This document shows, piece by piece, positions 1 to 12,829 of a stretch of DNA of 64,000 nucleotides. The stretch is from assembly GCF_040802235.1 (NCBI RefSeq), contig NC_133157.1:32753501-32817500 (forward strand), written 5' to 3'. Made by a program: the position numbers and the translations under genes. A model generated the notes under the pieces. The model was not told the origin of the DNA and did no database searches. It saw only the letters and a program-made list of their open reading frames with translations. Every line of letters starts with the position of its first letter. Positions within the stretch are counted from its first letter, which is position 1. The stretch is from Manis javanica. Its lineage: Eukaryota; Chordata; Mammalia; Pholidota; Manidae.

Positions 1-716
1 TGGCTTCTTGACCCTTCTCTCTCAAGTCTTCCTTCTGTTTCTTGAGCTATTTCTTCTTAGTGACCTGTATGGAATTCTCACTCTCCACGCATCCCTGGAT
101 GCTGGCCGGGTCAAGATCAAGCTATCCTTGCCCTCCCTACAATCTGTTGTCAACACAGCCCCAGCGATCCTTTTAAAACACACGTCAGATCATGTTACTG
201 CTCTATTCAAAACCCTCCAAGGGCCCTTTCATCATTCGGAGGAAAGGTCCTAATTGGCACAGTGACAGTCAGAGCTCTATCTGCCCCTACCCTAGCCCCA
301 TCTCTTCTCTGTCCTCATCCCCTTTGTTCATTCCATTCTAGCTCTCTGGCCTCCCTGTGTTCCCTCAACTCCCAGACCTGCTCTAGCCTCAAGGCCTCTG
401 CACCTGACATTTCCATTCCACTCTTAGTCTTTCATCATTTCTTCCATGAGACCATCCCTGAACACCCTACTGAAAATTATAATTCCTGCTTCCTCAACCC
501 ACCCCTTTCCCTTGTTCCCCTTCCCAGCAGGACTTTCTTCTATAATAACCATATCTCTCTGATAGACTAAATGTTTCACTTACTTTACATATGGTCAGCC
601 TCCCCCATCAGGGAGGATGTGCAAGACTTGTGTTTAGTTCTCAGAACCCTGAACAGTTCCTAGACATAGTCGGCACTCAGTAAAATGTATTGAGTAAAGG
701 AATAAATAAACAAACT
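1..716 (+). repeat. L2 LINE fragment, 3' end
   Basis: The pyrimidine-rich text follows the L2 3' region: a block resembling 'cagatcatgttactgctct', a 'gcctctgcacctgacatt' block, and a terminal part with 'ggcactcagtaaaatg' ending in an AATAAATAAA-rich tail. It is in plus orientation and runs off the left edge of the window. The open frames inside it are chance frames with no coding signature. Confidence 0.7.
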
Positions 717-719
717 CAC

Positions 720-1615
720 CAGCTTGTCAGAAAACTTGCTCTTCCAGCTAGGTTCCCTTTCACAGCGCTGGCACCACCTCCCACTTGGTTACCCCAGCCA
801 AGAACATGGGGCCACCCTTTCAGCCTCCCCTTGAAGTAGCCCTGCAGGCCTAGCTCTGGGCTCCAAGGGTCTCCCACCTATCTTCCCACCCGGTTCCTGT
901 CAGCATTGCTTTGGCACAGGCAGCAGTATCCTGAGTGGCCCCTCAGGCCCCAGGCTCACCTCTCAACCCATCCTCCCATTGAAGCAGAGCCAGCTTTAAA
1001 ACCAATATGACCCTATTGTTTTCCACTGGAAACCCTCATGGCTTTCCATGGCTGGACAACACGTGTACTTTCTCGCAGGGTATACAGCCCCTTCACCCTC
1101 CCAGGCCTCTCCCTTCGCACACCATTCCTAACGCCCTCCATGCTTTCTCACAAACTCCATGCCCTTCCCTCTCCCAGAAACACCCTTCCCGTGTCTCTGC
1201 CTGATCACCTCCTTCCCATACAGCAGGATCCCATGCCTCTCCCACCGGGCCTTTCCCTTGGGTGGGGCTGGGTGCAACAGAGAGATCAGAAGACCTGAGT
1301 TTGAGTACTGGCTCTGCTTACTAGCTGTACATCTCTGGGCCTCCATGTTAATTTACCAAGTGTGGAATGATGATAATAAATACTTGAGGGTAGTTAGAAG
1401 CATCAAATGAGATAATGTTATTGCAGATGCCTTATAAATATTGTGGGTGTTAGTGTTTCTTCCTTTGTGTGATCTCATGGTCTTCTACTTGTGCTTATCA
1501 CAGAACTTTTCACCCTGTTCTGTTACTGTCTCCCTGCCAGACTGTGAGCTCCTGCAGAGTAGGGACTCCATTCAATTCTCTTTCCCTGCAACCTGACTAC
1601 AGCTAGCACCTTAGC
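720..1615 (+). repeat. Second L2 LINE fragment, interrupted by a MIR
   Basis: L2-like pyrimidine-rich text from about 720 to 1262 resumes after a MIR at about 1445. It ends with the L2 terminal block 'ccagactgtgagctcctgc'. The two halves are consistent with one L2 copy split by a later MIR insertion. The left half is more degenerate than the right. Confidence 0.5.
1266..1444 (+). repeat. MIR SINE
   Basis: The MIR core is readable in plus orientation. It contains 'gacctgagtttgagtactgg', 'ctagctgtacatctctggg', an AATGATGATAATAA stretch and 'caaatgagataatg'. It sits inside the L2 copy described for the surrounding bases. Confidence 0.75.
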
Positions 1616-3224
1616 CTTTTTTTAAAAACCAATCATCTGAGCAAACTAATTAACAAGGTGGCCACCAGAGGTCAGCCGCACACCCAGAATAGAGCCAAAC
1701 AAAATTAAAGTTTTTTAACGGCCCTAGGGCCTGGGATCTAATCAAGAACAGTGTGACACAGAAGCAGCCCTGATGGATCCTGCAAAGATCTGGGTGTCTG
1801 AGCTTGTTCAGCACTGCGGTGGGCTCTTTAGGCTTTGAGGTTTGATTAGATGCTCTCTCAGTGTGCCCTGCTTTCTAGCCTGTAGTGGACACATGTGGGA
1901 AACTAAGTCAAACTGAGCTGCATACTGAACCTCTCAGCTTCCATTTCCTCATCTGAAGAAAGGTTAACCCCACTGCATTGCCTACTTTATAGATTGTGGA
2001 GCTCCAGTGATCTGTAAAGGCAACTGGCGCAGAGAATGCTGGAGAGTACATGCGTGGCATGAATTTTGAATGGGTGGTGGCCCAGAATGGCAACATCTGT
2101 GGCCAAGTGAAATCCTGCGGACAGTGCCTGCACGTAATGAGGCCCAGTCATCCCCCTGCTCACACCTCCCCACAGTCAGAGTGGTGATACTGAGTGCAGA
2201 AGGGCCGCAGGGCCTGAGTGGTTGGGAATCCGACCTGATAAGTTTCAGGGATGGAAATGAAAGGCCTAGAAGACTGTCTTTTCCTGTCCCACCCCTTACT
2301 AGGATGCCCGCTACAAAGTTCCTCTTCGGTTTAGAAATACTGAGAAGCAAATGAGGAATGGGCTCGTCAAAACATTGGGGTGTTGCTTGCTGCTTGTTAG
2401 TCATTAGAAACCTCACCTTTCTACTCCCTCCCATTTCCCAGCCTGTCTGTTCATGAGAAACTTTCACTACTGTGCAAAGGTGCCAACAGCCTTCAAGAGA
2501 AACATATAAAAGGTGCACTTAAGGGGACAGTAAGGGTCACCCCAGTCATAGACAAATGGTGTTGAAAGGAGGTCATAGGAAAGGGAGATGAGGGGACCAA
2601 GCCGATCCTGAATTCTCAGGAAGCAGTTTCAGGCCAACTCTTCAAAATCATCTTGATGTTGGAGATGACCAAGGGGTGCATTCATAAGACTGAGTGGACC
2701 TAAAAGTAACGTGATTCATGAGCAACATGTTCTAGAAAGGTGCAAGATAAGGAGAAAGAGAAGCAGCATTCTGTTTCTATATTGTGGTCTGCCTGGCTTT
2801 GATTTATTCCCATCAGTTCAGGAATGAAATTCCCCATTAACACAAACGGTAAACACACTTAACTCTGAGGTTTGGAACTCTGAAAGCCCCTATCATGTCA
2901 GGATGGCCCTGATGCTGGGCTTGGCTTGAAGAGTGGTGTGTTTTGGTGGGGGTTACGGGGCAATACCAGTGGAAGCCTTTGAATGAGATCTGAAACAGAC
3001 GAGCTCTAGGCAAGAACCAGGCCTTTTCTCTGTGGGTCTCAAAGTTGCACTTTGTTACCCAGCCAAGAGAAAACAGAAATAAAACTAAAAATATTGGGGA
3101 GGGAACTTTTACACGTGGCTGGGGGTTGACTAGATAACTACCCGGGTCCCTACCATCTCCAGGACTCTAAAATGTTCACCAGCAAGAGAATGTTGATATA
3201 AAATTGACTTGCAAACAGAGTGTA
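1616..3224 (-). other. No gene; 3' flank and possible distal 3' UTR of ALDH1B1
   Basis: Mostly unique-looking sequence with a weak MIR-like stretch near 1900-2000. A 178-codon minus-strand frame at 1982-2518 has no recognisable protein similarity and I treat it as chance. A minus-strand AATAAA at 2818-2813 could end a long ALDH1B1 transcript, so part of this stretch may be 3' UTR. Confidence 0.4.
2813..2818 (-). other. Candidate distal polyadenylation signal for ALDH1B1
   Basis: Plus-strand TTTATT reads AATAAA on the minus strand, about 1.45 kb beyond the ALDH1B1 stop codon. I do not see a strong GU-rich element after it, so use of the site is uncertain. Confidence 0.3.
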
Positions 3225-3677
3225 TCAATTTTTTAATTTAACTTTTAATTGAAATTAATTACCATATTACAAAATTCACTATTTTAAGTGAATCAGTGAT
3301 ATTTAGTACTTTTTAGTATATTTGCAAAGCTGTGCAACTATCACTACTATTCAATTTCAGAACATTTCAAACACTTCCCAAAAGAAATCCCATTTCCATT
3401 AGCAGTTACTCCCCATTCTCTCCTTCTCCAGCCCCTGACAGCCATTAATACACTTTCTGTCTCTGGGTCTGCCTATTCCGGATACCTCGTATAAAAGGAA
3501 TCGCATGCTAGGTGGCTTTGTGAGTCTGGCTCCTTTCACTCAGCATCAAGGTTTGTCCATGTTGTAGCATGTGCCAGCACCTCATTCCTTTTTTATGGCT
3601 GAATAGTATGAGGAATATTCCATGGAAACTTTTTTTTTTATCCACTCAGTGGCTGATGGATATTTGGGTTGTTTAAG
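3225..3677 (-). repeat. Old L1 LINE 3' fragment, reverse orientation
   Basis: The stretch matches the reverse complement of mammalian-wide L1 3' ends. Landmarks in order are 'aaattcactattttaagtg', 'ccccattctctccttctcc', 'ctcagcatcaaggtttgtcc', 'tatggctgaatagtatgagg' and 'ctgatggatatttgggttg'. It lies downstream of ALDH1B1 on the same strand as the gene, within the possible 3' UTR. Confidence 0.8.
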
Positions 3678-3683
3678 TTTATT
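3678..3683 (-). other. Candidate proximal polyadenylation signal for ALDH1B1
   Basis: Plus-strand TTTATT reads AATAAA on the minus strand about 590 bases after the stop codon, just before the L1 fragment is reached. Using it would give a short 3' UTR that excludes the L1. No clear GU-rich element follows. Confidence 0.35.
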
Positions 3684-3994
3684 TTAAGGGAATGGTTATG
3701 TAAATGCATTATTCTTTGCCCACCTATTCCCTCAAATCAAGGAAAATCAATAGCAAAATGAAGGGCAAGCAAGCAAAACAGCCAACTACTATCAGTTAGA
3801 AAAGGAAAAGCACCCTTGATTTTTAGGTTAAGTCAATGAAGAATGGGGTGAATATCCACTTCATTTCAAACTCCTAATGCCTTCTAATCCTATATCTAAC
3901 CTGCGTCCATCCACCAAGCCATCAGTTAATCCACTGGGAAGTCCTTCCATTGGAAGTCCTTGGATCAGCAGGAAAAACTAAAAGCCATTGCAGA

Positions 3995-4216
3995 GATCAG
4001 TGGTTTTTAACCTATTTTCCAGATACTCCTAAGGTTTCATGGAAGTAATGCAGGGCCCCCAAGCTGGGGCTGGGCACAGGTGGACAGGCTCCATCCTGCT
4101 TTAGCTAAAGCAGCTCTGATTTTAATTGCTCTGTTTCTTGAGATTCCTTCTAATAGTTCCTTTGGAACAAAAAAAGGAGATCCATGGCTGAAAAATGTTT
4201 GGCAACCGCAAGTCTA
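3995..4216 (+). repeat. Possible hAT-type (MER-like) DNA transposon remnant in the 3' UTR
   Basis: The stretch begins with 'cagtggtttttaacctat' and ends with 'tgaaaaatgtttggcaacc', which resembles the paired ends of small hAT elements. The interior is not recognised. It lies within the first 300 bases after the ALDH1B1 stop codon. Confidence 0.3.
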
Positions 4217-4269
4217 GATGATTGTGGAATAATCACTGGACTGGAGATGAGTGTCCATGGTAGCCGTTC

Positions 4270-5904
<1,635 letters not shown>

Positions 5905-6009
5905 TCAGATGTCTCAAGATTCTAGCATAAAAGGGTGTCACCTCTAAAAACCTGGATTGTAAGGGGTACAAAGGCCCTGAAGAATTCTCTAGTCCTACTT
6001 CATCATGTC

Positions 6010-6290
6010 CCATCTATCCTGACCTCTTCTGGGTCTTTGCTCGAATATCACCTTCTCAGCAAGGTCTTCCTGGACCACACTTTGTAAAATTTCAGTTCTT
6101 TTCACCCCCAGCACTTTCCAGCCCCCATACTTTATTTTTCCCCATCTGGCATACACACCAAGTGATATGTTTACATGCTTAAATGTTTATTGTCTACCTT
6201 TCGCCAATAAAACATTAGTTCCAGGAGGGTAGGGCTTTTCTTTGCCTCATTCATTCACTGCTATGGCCTGGATGCCTCAAAGTATGCCCA
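6010..6290 (+). repeat. L2 LINE fragment
   Basis: Clear L2 3' text in plus orientation: 'gggtctttgctcgaatatca', 'ccttctcagcaaggtcttcc', 'tccccatctggcatacacac' and 'gttccaggagggtaggg', then 'tcattcattcactgctatgg'. It lies in the ALDH1B1 intron, antisense to the gene. Confidence 0.85.
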
Positions 6291-7289
6291 CTGTAGAACA
6301 GCTGTTCGGTAGCTAGTTACTGAATGATAATACTGAGGAAATGTCAACATTTCCAGGCTGCTGAAGAAACGACCTAAGAAAGGAATAGAAACCAAAGGGA
6401 AGACAGAGCTGTTCCCTGTGAGAGGGGCTTGCCTCACCTCAGCTCTGGGCCTGAGTGTCCTCATATGTGAAATGCCTCATGGGGCTTTGTTGAATGGAGT
6501 CATGCACATAAAAAGCAGGGGGAATTCCACCCAGGACATCAGATCTGGTGGCACCCTTAGAAACCAGCCTAGCCCACCCCCACGCAGAGGTCCCAGCCTC
6601 CCAGGAGCACAGCAAATGCAGCAGCAGCGGGAAAGGAGGGCCTCTTTATTCTGGCCTACAACTCTGAACATGTTGTAGACTTTATTAAAACAACAACCAT
6701 AAAATTTAAACAGTATATAAAATGTATTCAATGAAATTTCAATGGTGTATAAAATTCCTAGATTCACTGAAGCAATTACTCTCCAGTCAGGAGATGAATC
6801 CCTCTGCCCTTTCTGTCTCACTTGAGTCTTGTCCCACCCAGCAGTAGAAAGGAATCATACCTGCCCTACTGTCCCCACCCACTTCCAGCCCCAGTACAAC
6901 CCACCCTCTGCCACTGGGCAGGGAGAGAAGCAAAGAACTCAGCAGGTAACCAAGGCCCCATACAAATCAGTGCAGCCCAGGTAAGTCCTCCCTTGGGGGA
7001 AAGCTGAGCCAGCAGACCTATCAGGAGGGCACTCAGGTTTCACTCTGCTTAGAGCTGTTCCACACCGGGACCAAAGAAGCCTTGGGTCCAACAGGCTGGG
7101 TATCAGAAGGGAGAGGTTCAAGGGGAGGTATGAGTAAGAGGGGGTCACCAATCCATGGGGTGGGGGTGGAGGGGCTAAACAGGTGGGAGACGGGGTCACA
7201 GACCGAGGCTGACAAATCTCGTGCCAATCCAAGGCTGTTCCTTCTCTAGGCACCTATATGGGGTCTGTGCTGGTGCCTCCACTTGAAGA

Positions 7290-7480
7290 TCACCGCTCAC
7301 AGTGCACCACACTACAGTTTGCAGGCTATCTCAGCATTAACTCACTAAGCCTCCCAGCAGCCCCCACGTGATCTGAGCAGAAGGCGGTGGCTGGGGGTCA
7401 GAGAGGTTCAAGAACTCACCAAGAACACACAGCAAGTAAGAATAGGGGCCTCAGCAGTATTTCCACAGCCCCAAGGTTGT
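7290..7480 (-). repeat. MIR SINE, reverse orientation
   Basis: Reverse-complement MIR landmarks are present: 'ggtcagagaggttcaagaac' followed by 'ccaagaacacacagcaagta'. It lies in the ALDH1B1 intron close to the promoter-side end. Confidence 0.65.
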
Positions 7481-7599
7481 GTTTTGTCCCAACTTTGGGC
7501 AATTTCTTACCTTCCCTGTATTAGTGCCCACTGTGCCAAGGACCAGACCTTCTAGGTCATCGACCTAGTGGTGCCCCTAACCCTTTCTGGGGAGTGGGA

Positions 7600-8230
7600 G
7601 AACGTGTTCTCGCCTCTCCACTCAGGGTTTCTCGGCTGGTGTGGGCCGGGGGTGGGGGTGGGAAACGATGAGGTCCAGCTAACTGGGAAGGTAGGGCGGG
7701 TGTTGCATCCTCGGAGCCCACCATGTGCCACCCTGGGACCTGGGTGCGGGGTGAGGATGGGAAAGCACGAAGAGGGGTCCTACAGTGCGCGGGAGGAAAG
7801 GCCGGCCCCTAATGCGGAAGCCGAGACCCAGGAAGGAAACCTCCATCTTCAGGAAGGGAGCTGCGGTCTGCCGCGGCGGTGGCGGGGTGGGGGTGGGGGC
7901 GTGGGTGGGGGGTCGCTAGGCGAGGAGCTCCTTAGTTACCTGCGGCAGGCTCGGCTCAGGTGCCCGTCCAGGCTCTCCTCAGGACTAGTCCAGTCTCCCA
8001 CCAGCTACTAGCCACAGATGCCTGCTTCGCGCTGCCCGGAGGCCCAGCCTCCAGTGAGGCTCCGCCTGCGTCTGGGGCGCCGCCGTCTCCCGCCCACGGT
8101 CAAGTCCGCCGCACCCTCCCGGAGCCGGCGGAGAGCCAGCGCCCCGCTTTTCCCATATCCCAGCGCCCCACCCGTATCCCGGACCACGCAAGCGCTCCTC
8201 CTCTCATCTCTGCTTAGAACTGAGGGCCTG
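7600..8230 (-). promoter_or_regulatory. ALDH1B1: CpG-rich block, probable ALDH1B1 promoter
   Basis: CpG dinucleotides and G/C runs are far denser here than anywhere else in the window. Examples are the 'ctgccgcggcggtggcgggg' stretch near 7868, 'ggggcgccgccg' near 8074 and 'gagccggcggagagcc' near 8121. The block surrounds the candidate donor of exon 1 and I see no TATA box, as in many CpG-island promoters. Long open frames that cross it on both strands are expected from high GC and are not annotated as genes. Confidence 0.7.
7940..8060 (-). other. ALDH1B1: Candidate non-coding exon 1 of ALDH1B1; 5' end not determined
   Basis: On the minus strand the sequence CCGCAG|GTAACT places a strong consensus donor with the exon ending at 7940 and the intron starting at 7939. 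The transcription start is not visible, so 8060 is only an arbitrary upper limit inside the CpG-rich block. Other donors in the block cannot be excluded. Confidence 0.5.
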
Positions 8231-8459
8231 GGGGCCTGGGATGCGTGGGCCTTCCCGAGCAGGCCAGACAGCAAGAGGAGACGGACCCACGTTATGTTTG
8301 CATTTCTCCCTCCCGCTCAATGCACTTCCTTGGGCTGCAGCCCTTGCGCCTCTCCTTACCCTCTTTTAGACTCCTCTCTCTCTCTTTTTTCCCTCTTGGT
8401 TCACTGGATGTGTCATAATTTCTGTCAGTGTTCCACCTTCTGGGCTCTTTTTCCCAGTT

Positions 8460-8830
8460 CCTTTCAGATTCCATATTTGTGCATTTTAAAATGCGGTTGT
8501 TTTTATTTATTTGTCCTAAAAAGACTTGATGCACAATGTAGAAGGCTTCGGAAAACACAGAAAAGGATGAAAGAAGAAAAAAATCCCCTTCAATCTTTCA
8601 CCTAAAAGTTGTCATTCATCTTGCCAGTATTTTTTCTCCGCATTTTTCAAAACTTCTTTGAATAAAAATGATATCATTATGGTGAACTCTATTTTGTTGC
8701 CTCCTTTTTATTATTATTATTATTTTTTTACTTAGCCACTTAGTATGAACATTTTCTCATGTCATTAATTAAAAGACAACATCATACTCTCAAGGTGGCA
8801 TAGAATTCCACGGTAGGTCAGCCACTGGCG
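8460..8830 (-). repeat. Old L1-type LINE fragment, reverse orientation
   Basis: The stretch carries the recurrent 'acagaaaaggatgaaagaag ... tcccctt' text and then 'tgaacattttctcatgtcat', with 'gcatagaattccacggta' at the end. This is the layout of old reverse-oriented L1 3' regions. A TTA microsatellite lies at about 8705-8730. Sequence close to this family recurs near 25.74 and 35.5 kb. Confidence 0.55.
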
Positions 8831-10147
8831 TGTCTCCCTCTTGTTGCCATACAGGCTAGGCTGCTAGGATGGGTGTCCTGACCACGCCTTTCCCACGCAC
8901 TCCACCGCCACCGCATCCTCCCTGTGGTTGGAGAGGTCTGTTGCAATACTAAGAGCTAAGTTTCCCAGCCTTATTTGCAGGAGAGTTCTGGATGTGGTCT
9001 AGGTACTGCCAATAAGTAGTACCCCTGTCAGATGTGGAAGGTGGAGGGGGTTGTCCTGCCCCTTTGGGGCACCACTAAACAACAGCACAAAGTGAGAATT
9101 TTGTGTGTTGGCATTCCTCATCCCTTCTTCCCCTTTCTGGGTGTGGGGTGGCAGCTGTGGCTGCAGCTACTTGACTCCAGCTACCTGCTCTTTGAATCAT
9201 GGCTGCAGGAGTGTAGCTGCAGCTAGATAGCTCAGAGGAGGCCTCCAATTGTAACGAGGCTAGTGGGCCATGTCCATCTTGCTCTGGGAGTCAGTACTGA
9301 AGGTCTAGCTTTCCCTGCTTCTCTCCCCAGCCCTTCCAGACAACCTGTCAGCACTCAATTGTTTGTATTAAATCCCCACCTCTCCATATAGTGTTCACAT
9401 TTTCCTGCTTGAACATAATTTTTTAAGCTACATCTCTATGGAATCTCTTGTGCCATGTCAGTCTTAGGATGTTCATGGTCCTTGCTACAAAATTTAGTTC
9501 TTTACTAAAAGCACTGTATCATGCATCTTACCCCATCTATGTTCATGTTTCTCTCTGGCTTCCCCAGTAACCATTTAGCCCCTTGCAAAGTCCCTTTTAC
9601 CTCCCCCATAGCGCATGGCCAGCCTGGCAACACCTTGGGCACGTGGCATGGCACTCAATAGTGTATTGATTTAATGATTATTTGGTTAATCATTAACAGG
9701 CTTCATTGATAGAGGCAGGCTTCATTGATAGATCCATGACAAAGCCAAATATCAGTCTTCATGGGGTCAGATCACCTGGAAAGCTGTGGCAGGTGTGAAA
9801 GGCAGTGGCCTCTTGGGGAGAGGCTGAAGGCTGTGTCTTGTGAGGAGCAACTGAAGAAACTGGGGGTGCCCACCCCTCAGAACTCAAAGGGCAAGGCTGT
9901 ATGCTCCAGATCCCTAAATGGTAATGCAGACACGTCTGCAGGGTCCTAGAGGTCAAAGCCACTGGGGGCAGAGGTTACAGGGGCAGAGGAGGAACTTCCT
10001 GACAGAGCAGAGCTGGCTGAGGAAGGATAGGAGGGGCTGCCTGGAAAGGCAGTGAGCTCCCGTCGCTGGAGGAGTTTAAGGAAGGATGGACAACCATTTG
10101 GGGAAATCCCATAAAGGAGAGTGCCACATCAGGACTGACCTAGACAA
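8831..10147. other. No gene; degenerate repeats and unique sequence
   Basis: The part near 8930-9320 resembles a decayed LTR or other repeat beginning 'gttgcaatactaagagctaa', and 9520-9690 is weakly L2-like. At 9697-9732 a 19-base unit ('caggcttcattgatagagg') is repeated about twice in tandem. I see no exon-like structure. Confidence 0.4.
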
Positions 10148-10325
10148 ATGACTCTCAAACTTAGCTGTGTGTCAGAATTGCCTGGGGAGTGTCAGAAAAA
10201 ATTATAATTGCCCTGGGTCTTACTTTAAGACATTCTAAATTATTAGATGTTGGTTGAGATCCAGGAATTTTTAAGTTCCCCATATGCTCCTGATGTGCAG
10301 CTATATTTGGGAAGCACTGGCCTAA
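10148..10325 (+). mobile_element. MER5-type hAT DNA transposon
   Basis: Non-autonomous hAT-Charlie element. It runs from 'gactctcaaacttagctgtg' through 'cagaattgcctggggagtg' to 'tatatttgggaagcactgg'. The inverted end similarity is partly preserved. Confidence 0.75.
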
Positions 10326-10329
10326 GTGG

Positions 10330-11280
10330 GTATTCTATGACTCCTTCACAGACGGTTTTCAGAAAAAGGGATTTTGATCATGTTCACAGAGTACAAACTT
10401 CGCTGACTATAATTTGTCTGTATCTAGATTCCATTCAGCGCTCCCACCCTTGACACTTCATAAGCTGTGACTGCCATCAGTTTGCACTGAAGTAGTCCTG
10501 TTGCAGGGCATTTGTAAAAGCATTTAAAAAATAAAAAAATAAATACCTTCCATAATGCTTGACATTTATGGTTTGGAGTGAAGGAATAATGTGAAGCGGC
10601 TCAGGGTAAAATGTGCAAATTATTTTTGCAGAGGGCTATCTATTTTTCAGGAATGTTTTGGGTTTAGCATTTTAATTGGCAATAAAGATCCAGGCCTCTA
10701 TAATGGATGTTGGGCCTGGAGCCACTGTGAATGTTTGGACAAAAAAGACTTAAGGGAAAATGGTGAGATAACACAAGCTGTAGTCAGGTCACTGTCATCA
10801 AGGAATGTCACCCAGGGATGTGTTTACACTTGCCTGGCAGGGGAAGATGAGCTAATTCTATCCTTCAGCATTTTGGAGCCTTATATGTCTGGGAAATTAC
10901 TGGAGAAGATTCCAGGCTCTGAGATAATGAATGGATCAGACAGATTCCAAACAAAGAGATAGTGAGCTGCACTGGGCGTTTATTCTATACTGAGCATAAC
11001 AGGTGCCTCTCCTCTGCATTTGACCTGAAGATGGAAGACTGGATAAAGATCCTGAGAGAATTGCAGAGAATGGACATATAAAAATATACAAATACAAACC
11101 AAAATACATCTTTTTTCCCTCTTTTTCTGCTAAGTGAACCTCTATACTCTGAAATTTACACTCTGTGAACATGACCAAAGTCTGAACATTGTCAAACCAA
11201 ACCAGCCCCGAGTATTTTCACCATAAACTTGGCTTCCCTTCTGCTTGCCTGGCTTGCTTCCTCTTTCCCTCTGCACCTCG
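10330..11280. other. No gene; mostly unique sequence
   Basis: AT-rich, low-CpG sequence without recognised repeats over most of its length. A 123-codon plus-strand frame at 10591-10962 has no recognisable motifs and ordinary local composition, so I treat it as chance. Confidence 0.4.
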
Positions 11281-11284
11281 ACTT

Positions 11285-11385
11285 ATAGTTAAGGAAACTG
11301 AGATCCAGAAAGGGAAAGACACTTGCCCAAGGTCACAAGAGATAAGTGTCTGAGTTCGGGACTCTAGAATCCAGGCTCTCACATA
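11285..11385 (-). repeat. MIR SINE, reverse orientation
   Basis: Contains 'aaggaaactgagatccagaa' followed by 'cacttgcccaaggtcacaag', the classic reversed MIR core. Confidence 0.8.
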
Positions 11386-11439
11386 AGCACACAGATGCCA
11401 CTGGGATGGAAGCAGAGCATGTGGCAGTGCATGCATATG

Positions 11440-11805
11440 TGCAGTTAAGGATCTTGAGGCAGCAAGACTATCCTGGATTGTATGGCTGGGCTCAATGTAA
11501 TCACAAAGGTCCTTAGAGAAGGGAGACAGGAATGCCAAGATCAGAGAGGGAGATGTGATGACAGAAGTAGAGGTTGGAGTGATGTAGCCACAAGTCAAAG
11601 AATGCAAGCAGCTGGGAAAGGCAAAGAAACAATTTTCCCCTATTGTTTCCAGAAGAAATGCAGCTATGCCAAAGCCTTGATTTTTGCCCAGTGACACCCA
11701 TTTCAGACTTCTGAGCCCCAAGAACCAAAGATAACAGGCTTGGGCTGTTTTAAGCCACTAAGTTTGCAATAATTTGTAACAGCTAACAAATGGAAAACTA
11801 CTACA
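11440..11805 (+). mobile_element. MaLR (MLT1-type) LTR, 5' truncated
   Basis: Endogenous retrovirus-like LTR. Landmarks are 'gactatcctggattgtatgg', 'gagggagatgtgatgacaga', 'gttttaagccactaagtttg' and the 3' end 'ggaaaactactaca'. It carries no coding capacity. Confidence 0.85.
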
Positions 11806-11984
11806 TTGATTCACTCGTTTATAGACTTTGTAGGCAATTGAGTTTATGGCCTCTGGCCTAGCTGGAACAGGCCAAGTGGTCAATAGCCTTTCTTTATGCT
11901 CACATACTATAATTATGTTTGCCCAGCATTCCTCTCTTCTGGTTATTGCAACCCCATTCCTTGCCTCCACCCCGATCATATCTG

Positions 11985-12135
11985 TGAGTCAGAACTGCCC
12001 ATCTTAGCATATGACACATTCTGGGGATCTTGTTAAACCTTGGTAACTAACTATAAAGGGTTTATATTCTGCATTTCTAACAAGCTGCCTGGTGATGCCA
12101 ATGCTGCTAGTGCCAAGACCACGTTTTGAGTAGCA
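11985..12135 (+). mobile_element. MER5-type hAT element
   Basis: Text from 'cagaactgcccatcttagca' through 'ggggatcttgttaaac' to 'tgatgccaatgctgctagtg' and 'ccacgttttgagtagca' follows the MER5 consensus. Confidence 0.75.
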
Positions 12136-12636
12136 TAGGTAGAGGATGAGATCTGAAGGACTAGTACGAGCAGACTAAATGAAGAGGCAGGTTAAAGTTG
12201 CAGGTAAAGGGGGCAGGTATATGCACAGGTCTTTGGTGAGAGAGGTCATGGTGCAGTCAGGAGTTGGGAGAAGACAAGTAGGGCATAGGCAGGAAGAGCA
12301 AAAGGATGAATGCCTCTGAAAGAGGCTGAAAGCATGGGCAGGGACCAGACCATGCAGGTCTGGAGGCCCAGGTAAGAACTCTAACTCCTGGGCCAGGCAT
12401 CCTAGAGAAATCTAACATGGTCCCACTCTGGAGTTGCTCAGAGGACAGTGAGAAACCCAACTCTAATAAAACTAATGCAATAACACTGCCACACACCTCT
12501 ACTAGAGGTCACCACCAAGCTCTGTGGAAGCACAGAGGAGGGAGCCCTGAGCTCCTCCTGCCTGGGACTTCTCAGAAGATAACTTTTCAGCTGAGCCATG
12601 CATCAGAATTAATTCAGATATATATAGTTAAATAGT
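12136..12636. other. No gene; possible decayed L2
   Basis: Purine-rich text with 'gaaagaggctgaaagcatgg' and 'ccatgcaggtctggaggccc' vaguely resembles reversed L2. Nothing firm can be called. Confidence 0.3.
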
Positions 12637-12825
12637 TGTTATCAACTATGGTTGCATGTTAACATCACCTGGGCAGCTTTTTGAAACACTAATGCCTGAG
12701 CAACATTTCAGACCAACTGAATCAGAATCCATCAGCATGGGACCAAGTTGTCTGATTTCTGCCATTTTGTTTTAAGCTCCTTTATTGATCACAGTATGCA
12801 GCCATGATTGTGAACTACTGATGTA
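12637..12825 (+). mobile_element. MER5-type hAT element
   Basis: Starts near 'ttatcaactatggttgcatg', continues with 'aacatcacctgggcagcttt' and 'gaccaactgaatcagaatcc', and ends with 'gattgtgaactactg'. Confidence 0.75.
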
Positions 12826-12829
12826 AGAG

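Noticed and set aside
1982-2518. 178-codon minus-strand frame
   Set aside because: No recognisable motif and it overlaps a plus-strand frame; lies in the gene's 3' flank.
8018-8605. 195-codon plus-strand frame starting in the CpG block
   Set aside because: Its first part is Arg/Pro/Ser-rich from CpG-island composition and its end runs into L1-like repeat; no protein similarity.
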